Made by a program: the position numbers and the translations under genes | The notes under the pieces: model-generated | The model's database searches: none | What the model was told of the DNA's origin: nothing | Seen by the model: only the letters and a program-made list of their open reading frames with translations | Shown: in pieces, positions 55,395 through 64,000 of the stretch | Numbering within the stretch: the stretch's first letter is position 1 | Layout of the letters: each line of letters opens with the position of its first letter | Assembly: GCA_944989445.1 (NCBI GenBank) | Contig: CALYLW010000042.1 | Location: 474,242-538,241 of the forward strand | Length of the DNA: 64,000 nucleotides | DNA from: Ampullaceana balthica | Lineage: Eukaryota; Mollusca; Gastropoda; Lymnaeidae | Reading direction: 5' to 3'

Positions 55395-56535
55395 AATGTA
55401 CATCTCTACTCCACATCTCTACTCCACATCTCTACTCCACATCTCTACTCCACATCTCTACTCCACATTTAGACTCTACATCTCATCTACACATCTCATT
55501 TAAACATCTTATCTCCACATCTCATTTCCACATCTCAACTCCACATATATTCCATATCTCAACTCCACATGTTATATATATAATCTCATCTCCACATCTC
55601 ATTTCCACATCTCATCTCCACATCTAATTTCCACATCTCATCTCCACATCTCATTTCCACATCTCATCTCCACATCTCATTTCCACATCTCATCTCCACA
55701 TCTAATTTCCACATCTCATCTCAACATCTCATTTCCACATCTCATCTCCACATCACATCTCCACATCACATCTCCACATCTCATTTCCACATCTCATTTC
55801 CACATCTCATTTCCACATCTCATCTCCACATCTCATCTCCACATCTCATTTCCACATCTCATTTCCACATCTCATTTCCACATCTCATCTCCACATCTCA
55901 TTTCCACATCTCATCTCCACATCTCATTTCCACATCTCATCTCCACATCTAATTTCCACATCTCATTTCCACATCACATCTCCACATCTCATTTCCACAT
56001 CTCATCTCCACATCTCATTTCCACATCTCATCTCCACATCTCATTTCCACATCTCATCTCCACATCTCATTTCCCCACGTCATTTCCATTTCTCATCTCC
56101 AAATCTCATCTCCACATCTCATCTCCACATCTCATCTCCACATCTCATCTCCACATCTCATCTCCACATCTCATCTCCACATCTCATCTCCAAATCTCAT
56201 CTCCACATCTCATCTCCACATCTCATCTCCACATCTCATTTCCACATCTCATCTCCACATCTCATTTCCCCACGTCATTTCCATTTCTCATCTCCAAATC
56301 TCATCTCCACATCTCATCTCCACATCTCATCTCCACATCTCATCTCCACATCTCATCTCCACATCTCATCTCCAAATCTCATCTCCACATCTCATCTCCA
56401 CATCTCATCTCCACATCTCATCTCCACATCTCATTTCCACATCTCATTTCCACATCTCATTTCTACATCTCAACTCCACATCTCTACTCTACATCCCAGC
56501 TCCACATCTCTTATCCACATCTGATATCTCTACAT
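55395..56535. repeat. 13-bp minisatellite, about 87 copies
   Basis: The unit is CACATCTCATCTC or CACATCTCATTTC. A rare TTCCCCACGTCATTTCC block occurs at 56071 and again at 56266, 195 bp (15 units) apart with matching surroundings, so a 195-bp block was duplicated. The left edge has a CACATCTCTACTC variant. Almost purely pyrimidine + A on the + strand. Confidence 0.97.
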
Positions 56536-56934
56536 GATCACAATGTGTCTGTCCTACTCTATTAAAGGACATCACCTTACTCCCCCACCCCTCCTGCTAG
56601 TGGGCCCAACCGTGTGGTCAGGTTAATTATTCCCCGACCTAAACACGTCATTATCCTCGAAACAAATGTCTCTTGTCTTCTTTAATGTGGCGTATGCCTG
56701 GCTTCGCCTTCCTCTCAACTTCCACTCCAAGCCTACTCAAACTTTCGCTATGGATACACAAAAAAAAAGTGATAATTAAAATTTTGCTTCCCTTTATTTA
56801 TATCGAATCATGACCAGCATCACGGGAAGAGGCAATATATTTTTTAACGTCATATTTCTATTTTTTTTTAAAGTAATATAATAGTTTGGTTTTATGAGAG
56901 CGCGTGTGTGTGTGTGTGTTGTTTTTCCCCTCCG
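56536..56934. other. Unique sequence
   Basis: Contains an A-run (56760) and a short (GT)n tract (56905-56920). No gene is recognised. Confidence 0.5.
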
Positions 56935-57230
56935 ATTTGTGAGTTCTTAAGTCTCCGAGATCTAGCTGTGTCCTATTTTGGACCGGTGTTAACCAACAAA
57001 TATTGTTTTTACCCCACCACGGTTGCTGATGATTCCATTGTTGGCCATGTTGACATGTTGTCTCTACCGATGCCTTTTGTACTTAGCTTTTCTCGGAATA
57101 AAAACCGCCACCGGAAACGAAAGTGTCATTAGGAAGGGGTTGCGTCGTCTGCTAATGGTCTGGCGCTTTGTGGCGCGGCTGGTCGTCCTCATAATTATTA
57201 TCATTATTTCTACACAGTTATGTACTTCTT
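56935..57230. promoter_or_regulatory. Unique island with CArG, forkhead and Sox-like motifs
   Basis: CCTATTTTGG (56972-56981) is a perfect CArG/SRF consensus. TATTGTTTTTAC (57001-57012) is forkhead-like, and CCATTGTT (57035-57042) is Sox-like. CCGCCACCGGAAACGAAAGT contains ETS/IRF-like words. GC-rich words follow to 57185. Overlapping 74-119-codon frames lack known domains. The regulatory role is inferred. Confidence 0.25.
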
Positions 57231-57577
57231 CAAGGGAGAGACAACGTCTGAGTTTTTTTTATTACCGCCCTTTGTTCGTTCTAATAATAATTGTTGCTTT
57301 ACTCCCCCCCCCTTTTTTGTCCATCCCCCGTCCCCCACCGTTAGAAACTCTTATGGCTTTACTCAACAAATCCGCTTTCTGAACATTAAGGGGAAAAATA
57401 TGTTGAAAACATTTGCCCTAACTCAGTGTCGGATCTGAGGTAAAACTCTTGTGATGCTGTAGTAGAAGAGGTTGCGATTTAAAGCGGTAGAGCTATTCTA
57501 AAGAAAATGACCAGATATTATCAGTTACGGATTCTCTTCTCAACTCCACAGACCGACTCTTATGCCTTGTACGGTTT
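57231..57577. other. Unique sequence with a C-run
   Basis: No gene or RNA is recognised. A C-run at about 57304-57312 breaks any frame interpretation. Confidence 0.5.
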
Positions 57578-57873
57578 CCGGATTAGAGTTTGTGACGCCC
57601 CGAGTCGTGCTTGCTTTTTGCCACCGCTTTGTAAGTAGCAAAAATTGAAGAAACGATTTGAAAATCTATGTTTAGTTATAAATTTAAAAATATTATGTCC
57701 ACTCCCCAAAAGTTACCCATCCGAGCCGGATTAGAGTTTGTGACGCCCCGAGTCGTGCTTGCTTTTTGCCACCGCTTTGTAAGTAGCAAAAATTGAAGAA
57801 ACGATTTGAAAATCTATGTTTAGTTATAAATTTAAAAATATTATGTCCACTCCCCAAAAGTTACCCATCCGAG
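57578..57873. repeat. 148-bp tandem duplication, two near-identical copies
   Basis: 57578-57725 and 57726-57873 both run from CCGGATTAGAGTTTGTGACG to AAAAGTTACCCATCCGAG. I see no difference between them within the repeated part, so the event is recent. The unit is not otherwise tandem in this window. Confidence 0.95.
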
Positions 57874-58014
57874 CCCCCCCCCCACACACACATTTTTTTC
57901 CCTTGCGTCTTCCTACGTTTGTGCCTAAATCCGCCTCTGCCTAACTTCCGTCGTTCCAGCACCGATTTGAATCCCGGCCTCTAATGACCGAATATCTTAT
58001 TCCATTCTTACCGC

Positions 58015-58560
58015 ATGTCGAGCCGTGCATCCACCGGATTGGCTGTCGGCTTGTTTACCCGGCCGGCACAAAAATCCCGTCTATTGACTTTACATCTGAT
58101 GTCAGAATTTGTTGGTGGAAAATATTAAACTTTACCGACGTCCTTATTAGGGTAATAGCAGCGGACCGGCATTGTCCGCCCGTGTTTGTCCCTCGGGTGT
58201 TTACACTTGCGCCTAAGACCCCACGGCTGCCCGTCGGCCCAAACCGCACATTGAAATCTTATTGACCAGCGCCGTGATTGAGATATTAAACTAACATCGG
58301 CCCCTTTTGTTTGGCCCGCCTGTAGGTTTCTGCTTATTGGAAGTCTGCGGTCACGTTCAGAGACGAGCCCCGAGCTTACGTCGGATTGGTCAATATTGGT
58401 GATCCTTTTTTGCGACAATCACTTACCTATTACGTCTAATTGGTCCGCTTCTGGTAGGTTGAAGGTAGTTAATCTTCTCTTGTCGTGGTAATTGCTTGGT
58501 AATGATCAACTGTCTTTGTCAAGATAAGTCGGTGTTTTAAATAAAGAGATGCGGATTGAA
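58015..58560. promoter_or_regulatory. GC/CpG-rich unique island with five same-orientation inverted CCAAT boxes
   Basis: ATTGG (inverted CCAAT) occurs at 58038, 58336, 58385, 58395 and 58439, all in the same orientation within 406 bp. Flanks GGATTGGCTG, TTATTGGAAG and TAATTGGTCC fit NF-Y preferences to varying degree. The stretch is rich in CpG and free of tandem repeats. Two opposite frames of 93-97 codons overlap (57984-58265, 58125-58418) without known domains. It may be a promoter, but no transcript is visible beside it. Confidence 0.3.
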
Positions 58561-58869
58561 GGCTGCGGTTTTGATCCCGTCCTTGGGTTTCATCATATGG
58601 ATTTTTTCGAAGAAGTCATTTAATGTTAATAAAACATATTTTAGTTGCTTTTTTAAAGCTATTTTATTGTTTGTTGTTTTTGTAAAGTAAAATATATTTA
58701 CCAACATACGAATTATTGTTTACATTCAGATCTTTTATCTAAAGTTTTCACTGCACTGTCGACGAGTTTTGGCTATTGTATTTTATTGAGTTCGCCTGCA
58801 GAGAATATAATGTTAGGAGTGGGATTTTGAGAAGTAGAGTATCAGGAGTAACATGCTAGGATATAAAAT
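58561..58869. other. AT-rich unique sequence
   Basis: Nothing recognised. Confidence 0.5.
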
Positions 58870-59128
58870 TTCAGAAGTTAAATTGCCTGGAAGTAGATTG
58901 TCAGAAGTTAAATGCTGGGAAGTAGATTGTCAGAAGTTAAATGCTGGGAAGTAGATTGTCAGAAGTTAAATGCCTGGAAGTAGATTGTCAGAAGTTAAAT
59001 GCCTGGAAGTAGATTGTCAGAAGTTAAATGCTGGGAAGCAGATTGTCAGAAGTTAAATGCCTGGAAGTAGATTGTCAGAAGTTAAATGCTGGGAAGTAGA
59101 TTGTCAGAAGTTAAGTGCTGGACAGTTC
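58870..59128. repeat. 29-bp minisatellite, about 9 copies
   Basis: The unit is CTGGAAGTAGATTGTCAGAA plus GTTAAATGC, with CTGGGAAG and CCTGGAAG forms alternating. The last unit decays at GCTGGACAGTTCAATGTCAG. Confidence 0.96.
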
Positions 59129-59404
59129 AATGTCAGAGGTTTTTCATCGCTGGAAAGTGCAAATCTCAAGTGATATTTAGCGGTTTTAAGACCACAGAGA
59201 GTCTGAAAGAAAAATAGCTTTTCGAAATTTTCATCTTTCGAATCTGTCACTCATCTGCCATTTTGTCATATTTAAATTCTTGAGATTAACATAATTTTTT
59301 GTTATACACCATCAGTTCTGTGTTTATAGAGATTCAAAAGATGGAAAAATTCTAAAACTTAGGCACAGGGAATCCGAAAGTTTGTTATTAAAATTTCATG
59401 ATGT

Positions 59405-59640
59405 TCTATTTCTGTTTTGTAACTAAATAGTAGATAATGTTTTGTTCTGCCTCGTAACTAAATACTGTCTTGTATCTAAATAGCAATATAATATCTTGTA
59501 ACTAAATATTAAGAAAATGTCTTATTATGTCTTGTAACTAAAAAGATATATAATGTCTTATTCTGTCGTGAACTAAATAGTTATACAAGTATAATGTTTT
59601 GTTTTATCTTTGTAACTAAATAATAAAATTTCGTCTAAAT
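59405..59640. repeat. Degenerate repeat around TCTTGTAACTAAATA
   Basis: TTTTGTAACTAAATAGTA, CTTGTAACTAAATATTAAG and similar words recur six to seven times at irregular 35-60 bp spacing. Confidence 0.75.
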
Positions 59641-60569
59641 ATTAAGATAACCAATCATGTGACGTCACACCATCCTTTCCTTTATTTTTAGCGCGATTTC
59701 CCCGTGGGTAAATTGGGCCTAAAGGTTTGAAAAATCTGTCCGGTATTGATGTCTGATCGAGCTTGCACAAGCAACTACTCCTGAACCATACCAGATAGAG
59801 GGTTTAGGTCTTAGCAAATATGTTAAGGATGTCCCAAGGATGTGCACGGGCCAAAGAAAAGATCCCGTAAAGTTTTAATGGATTTCCTGGAAAATCCAAA
59901 CAAAATAAAATAATTTTTTTTATCTAAAAAATATCAGTATTTTGTCAATTTCTCGGCAACCGTAACAGCTATAGGGTTGAAACAAACGCCAAACGATAGC
60001 TAATAATATTTAGCACAATGTTGGTGGAGGAATTTTTCAAAAATCTCTTTTCGTTCGACTCCCGTATTTTTAGCTTCAATTTGTAGATAGCAATTGATCT
60101 GTTCATTCGCTATATCGATACATTGATAACACTTTGGTGTTGTAGAGATATGGCTCAAACCTCGACTATTCATTCGCTATATCGATACCATGATAACTCT
60201 AGAAATGCGTGGATCGATCTTGAAAGAGGCTCCCAGCAATACAGCCGGCATTTTAAAATTAAGGCTTTATTGTGATGGCAAATTGAATAATATTATCCCC
60301 AACAATAGGCATGTATTACAGCTCAGTCTTCTTGGGTCGTTGTTCTCGTTCAAGGGACGTCATTCTTCTCTTCGTCTGTTCCATTTACATTGAACTCATG
60401 CTCATCATGTGACTTTATTATTCCTTGTCCCACCCCCATTCCCCCCACCCACCAGTAATTTTTTTTTCCTTGCAATTTGTCCTTTGTGTATTTTCCTGCC
60501 ATAATAATACGCTGGCTGTCACTATGTTATGATGCCAATCATACTTCGGATGTTATTATTGTTCGTTAG
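59641..60569. other. Unique sequence with a 67-bp spaced direct repeat
   Basis: TTCATTCGCTATATCGATAC occurs at about 60102 and again 67 bp downstream. 59940-60070 (CTCGGCAACCGTAACAGCTA and following) has the look of transposon non-coding sequence but matches nothing else in the window. A 67-codon frame at 60190-60393 has no known domain. Confidence 0.35.
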
Positions 60570-60985
60570 CTGTCACATTTATACCATGGCTGTCACAGTC
60601 GTACCGTGGCTGTCACAGTCGTACCGTGGCTGTCACAGTCATACCGTGGCTGTCACAGTCGTACCGTGGCTGTCACAGTCGTACCGTGGCTGTCACAGTC
60701 GTACCGTGGCTGTCACAGTCGTACCGTGGCTGTCACAGTCGTACCGTGGCTGTCACAGTCGTACCGTGGCTGTCACAGTCGTACCGTGGCTGTCACAGTC
60801 GTACCGTGGCTGTTACAGTCGTACCGTGGCTGTCACAGTCGTACCGTGGCTGGCACAGTCGTACCGTGGCTCTCACAGTCATACCGTGGCTGTCACAGTC
60901 ATACCGTGGCTGTCACAGTCATACCGTGGCTGTCACAGTCATACCATGGCTATCACAGTCATACCATGGCTGTCACTATTACACA
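60570..60985. repeat. 20-bp minisatellite, about 20 copies
   Basis: The unit is GTCACAGTCGTACCGTGGCT. CATACC replaces CGTACC at the right end (60890-60965), and ATACCATGG marks both edges. Because 20 is not a multiple of three, frames cycle through all three phases yet stay open (131-180 codons on the + strand). They are shadows. Confidence 0.97.
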
Positions 60986-61102
60986 TGGGTTTTCACAATA
61001 AAACTTTGGCGATTTTTGAGCCAGTTTTCTTTTATTACAACTTCTTCTTTGTTAATTTTCAAAAAAACTAATTTAAGATTCGGTGGAGCTCATCTCGCCA
61101 AG

Positions 61103-61254
61103 TTTAATGTCCAGTGGTGGACACTTGTTTAATGTCCAGTGGTGGACACTTGTTTAATGTTCAGTTGTGGACACTTGTTTAATATTCAGTGGTGGACACT
61201 TGTTTAATGTCCAGTGGTGGGCACTTGTTTAATGTCCAGTGGTGGGCACTTGTT
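61103..61254. repeat. 25-bp tandem repeat, 6 copies
   Basis: The unit is TTTAATGTCCAGTGGTGGAC plus ACTTG. The last two copies have GGGCACTTG. Confidence 0.97.
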
Positions 61255-61338
61255 TTTGCGACAGTTATTGTCTCCGTGAACTGGGCTGTAGAAATAAAAA
61301 GTAAACATATGTTCTGGTGAAATATGGGGAAAACGTGG

Positions 61339-62002
61339 CTTAGCATGTCTACTGTCTAATCTTAGCATGTCTACTGTCTACTCTTAGCATGTCTACTATC
61401 TACTCTTAGCATGTCTACTGTCTACTCTTAGCATGTCTACTGTCTACTCTTAGCATGTCTACTATCTACTCTTAGCATGTCTACTGTCTACTCTTAGCAT
61501 GTCTACGGTCTACTCTTAGCATGTCTACTGTCTACTCTTAGCATGTCTACTGTCTACTCTTAGCATGTCTACGGTCTACTCTTAGCATGTCTACTATCTA
61601 CTCTTAGCATGTCTACTGTCTACTCTTAGCATGTCTACGGTCTACTCTTAGCATGTCTACTGTCTACTCTTAGCATGTCTACTGTCTACTCTTAGCATGT
61701 CTACTATCTACTCTTAGCATGTCTACTGTCTACTCTTAGCATGTCTACTATCTACTCTTAGCATGTCTACTGTCTACTCTTAGCATGTCTACTATCTACT
61801 CTTAGCATGTCTACTGTCTACTCTTAGCATGTCTACGGTCTACTCTTAGCATGTCTACGGTCTACTCTTAGCATGTCTACTATCTACTCTTAGCATGTCT
61901 ACTGTCTACTCTTAGCATGTCTACTGTCTACTCTTAGCATGTCTACGGTCTACTCTTAGCATGTCTACTGCCTACTTTTAGCATGTCTACTGTCTACTCT
62001 TG
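61339..62002. repeat. 22-bp minisatellite, about 30 copies
   Basis: The unit is CTTAGCATGTCTACTGTCTA plus CT. Three interspersed types differ at one position: CTACTGTC, CTACTATC and CTACGGTC. The order of types repeats in places (for example GTC, ATC, GTC, GGTC), indicating block duplication. Confidence 0.97.
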
Positions 62003-62090
62003 CACTTTATCGTAAAAAAACTACCTTGAAAGACATTGGGGTATAATCTTAGCAACCATTGGTGTATCCCCATAGAAGCTATGCTGTGTA

Positions 62091-62160
62091 TCTTATCTTA
62101 TCTTATCTTATCTGTTGCAGACGTTCTTTCTATACACAAGATTAGTGCGTTCTTCTTATG
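62091..62160 (-). mobile_element. LINE 3' tail fragment with (GATAA)n, minus strand
   Basis: TCTTATCTTATCTTATCTTA at 62091-62112 is followed by GTTGCAGACGTTCTTTC and TATACACAAGATTAGTGCG. This resembles the sequence next to the (GATAA)n tail of the LINE at 16739-17052 (GACAGACGCTCC, TATACAG, ATTATTGCG). Probably a shorter copy of the same family. Confidence 0.5.
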
Positions 62161-62339
62161 ACCTTATGTATCACTTTTTATAGCAGCGATTGCTGTTATT
62201 TGTTAGCATTCATTTCTGCATCAATTAGAAGTCTTAGCTGCATGGCAAGTAACATCTTAGCAACATTTGCTGCACGCCTCAAAAGACAACTAATATACCC
62301 CAATTAACGCTGTATCACGTGTTTGTTGTTGTGAATGAT

Positions 62340-62590
62340 CAGTTATGACCAGCTGATAACATGACCCGCCTCCCCACTTCAATCGATGGCATCCATTTTG
62401 TCATCCAAATTATTGTCATCCGCAGGACATTTTTACACTACATCTGTCAGCTGTTGGATACAGATTCATTTCAGTGGGCCGATTTCTCACTAATAAGATG
62501 GGTACGATTACTCTTCTGTTTCCATTGGTGGATTACCTTAAACATACGATTACAGGAAACGATATTTGATACCCGTCCATAATTCTATGC
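62340..62590. promoter_or_regulatory. Unique island with E-box, TALE and Otx-like motifs
   Basis: CTGTCAGCTGTTGG joins a TGTCA (TALE-like) site to a CAGCTG E-box (62448-62453). GGATTA (Otx/Pitx-type, 62530-62535), ATCGATGG, ATTATTGTCATCC and CCATTGGTGG are also present. Bounded by the 22-bp arrays on both sides. A 73-codon frame (62361-62582) has no known domain. The regulatory role is inferred. Confidence 0.22.
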
Positions 62591-62658
62591 ACTGTAAATC
62601 TCCTTTGACAGCGCACATTGAAATATTAGATAGAATATGGTGAAAAAGAGTGAATGAT

Positions 62659-64000
62659 GTGAGACTTTAGTGTGGCTGTTCTGAAACTGTTGTGTGGCTG
62701 CTGGGAGACTTTGTGACTGATGTGAGACTTTAGTGTGACTGATGTGAGACTTTAGTGTGGCTGATGTGAGACTTTAGTGTGGCTGATGTGAGACTTTAGT
62801 GTGGCTGCTGTGAGACTTTAGTGTGGCTGATGTGAGACTTTAGTGTGGCTGATGTGAGACTTTAGTGTGGCTGATGTGAGACTTTAGTTTGGCTGCTGTG
62901 AGACTTTAGTGTGGCTGATGTGAGACTTTAGTGTGGCTGCTGTGAGACTTTAGTGTGGCTGCTGTGAGACTTTAGTGTGGCTGCTGTGAGACTTTAGTGT
63001 GGCTGATGTGAGACTTTAGTGTGGCTGATGTTAGACTTGAGTGTGGCTGCTGTGAGACTTGAGTGTGGCTGCTGTGAGACTTTAGTGTGGCTGATGTTAG
63101 ACTTTAGTGTGGCTGCTGTGAGACTTGAGTGTGGCTGATGTGAGACTTTAGTGTGGCTGATGTGAGACTTTAGTGTGGATGCTGTGAGACTTTAGTGTGT
63201 CTGCTGTGAGACTTTAGTGTGGCTGCTGTGAGACTTTAGTGTGTCTGCTGTGAGACTTGAGTGTGTCTGCTGTGACACTTTAGTTTGTCTGCTGTGAGAC
63301 TTTAGTGTGACTGATGTGAGACTTTAGTGTGTCTGCTGTGAGACTTTAGTGTGACTGATGTGACACTTTAGTGTGTCTGCTGTGAGACTTTAGTGTGACT
63401 CATGTGAGACTTTAGTGTGGATGCTGTGAGACTTTGTGACTGATGTGAGACTTTAGTGTGGATGCTGTGAGACTTTAGTGTGGCTGCTGTGAGACTTTAG
63501 TGTGGCTGCTGTGAGACTTTAGTGTGGATGTTGTGAGACTTTAGTGTGACTGATGTGAGACTTTAGTGTGGATGCTGTGAGACTTTGTGACTGATGTGAG
63601 ACTTTAGTGTGGATGCTGTGAGACTTTAGTGTGACTGATGTGAGACTTTAGTGTGGATGCTGTGAGACTTTAGTGTGGATGCTGTGAGACTTTAGTGTGG
63701 CTGCTGTGAGACTTTAGTGTGACTGATGTGAGACTTGAGTGTGTCTGCTGTGAGACTTGAGTGTGTCTGCTGTGAGACTTGAGTGTGGCTGCTGTGAGAC
63801 TTTAGTGTGGATGTTGTGAGACTTTAGTGTGGCTGCTGTGAGACTTGAGTGTGTCTGCTGTGAGACTTTAGTGTGTCTGCTGTGAGACTTTAGTGTGTCT
63901 GCTGTGAGACTTTAGTGTGTCTGCTGTGAGACTTTAGTGTGGATGCTGTGACACTTTAGTGTGTCTGCTGTGAGACTTTAGTATGGCTGCTGTGAGACTT
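62659..64000. repeat. 22-bp minisatellite, about 61 copies, continues past the window end
   Basis: The unit is GTGAGACTTTAGTGTGGCTG plus CT or AT. Variants are GTGTCTGCT, GTGGATGCT, GTGACTGAT, and GAGTGTG for TAGTGTG. GTGGCTG types dominate the left half and GTGTCTG/GTGGATG types the right half. Several short units (GAGACTTTGTGACTGAT) lack AGTG. The array is cut by the window edge, so its full size is unknown. Confidence 0.97.

Noticed and set aside
60529..61132. Overlapping 131-180-codon + strand frames
   Set aside because: Three frames of the 20-bp array give the same cyclic peptide, with no independent support.
1..64000. tRNA, rRNA or other structured RNA genes
   Set aside because: No A/B-box pairs with a foldable cloverleaf and no rRNA signature words were recognised by eye. 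A tRNAscan or Infernal search was not possible here.

Overview
This is a eukaryotic, non-coding, repeat-dominated window. The evidence is spliceosomal-type GT/AG signals, three classes of eukaryotic transposable element (hAT DNA transposon, Helitron-like elements, non-LTR retrotransposon 3' ends), no operon-like gene packing, and about 35 unrelated tandem arrays with units of 11 to 93 bp plus one of about 500 bp. Measured by eye, tandem arrays fill roughly half of the 64 kb. The mixture fits an invertebrate metazoan; a lophotrochozoan such as a mollusc is my guess, but nothing here proves the taxon. I see no complete protein-coding gene, no tRNA or rRNA gene, and no CRISPR array. Almost every long open frame is a stop-free reading of a tandem array.

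Layout. 0-1 kb: one convincing exon-like segment (447-603, followed by a GTAAGA donor), whose putative intron enters an 11-bp minisatellite within 10 bp. 1-3.6 kb: a 95-copy 27-bp array. 3.9-6.2 kb: a local duplication, then four head-to-tail Helitron-like copies ending in hairpin + CTAG|T. 6.2-9.6 kb: unique sequence and a 28/30-bp array with ordered variant blocks. 9.8-13.4 kb: seven tandem copies of a ~500-bp element that also occurs singly at 47.2 and 52.9 kb. 13.4-16.7 kb: 27-, 40- and 93-bp arrays and another Helitron-like copy. 16.7-20.8 kb: a tandem array split by a LINE 3' end with a (GATAA)n tail and by a 2.6-kb hAT element with matching TIRs and a perfect 8-bp target duplication. 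21-30 kb: 68-, 39-, 46- and 77-bp arrays, with two unique islands that look like cis-regulatory sequence. 30-43.3 kb: three very large arrays (23 bp x ~124, 58 bp x 47, 40 bp x ~125). The 58-bp array abuts a second exon-like segment. 43.3-52 kb: unique islands, 70- and 33-bp arrays, and a nested transposon. 52-64 kb: many smaller arrays (20, ~37, 13, 148, 29, 20, 25, 22 and 22 bp) separated by GC-richer unique islands.

Working view, as inference: the window is mostly intron or intergenic DNA of one gene on the + strand. The two exon-like segments (447-603 and about 37506-37640) are compatible in reading-frame phase and could be neighbouring exons separated by about 37 kb of minisatellites. 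The most notable patterns are arrays whose units carry splice-like or CRE-like motifs, a 2,294-bp higher-order duplication inside the 40-bp array, transposons that date arrays by interrupting them, and unique regulatory-looking islands. Copy numbers and boundaries were counted by hand and may be off by a unit or a few bases.
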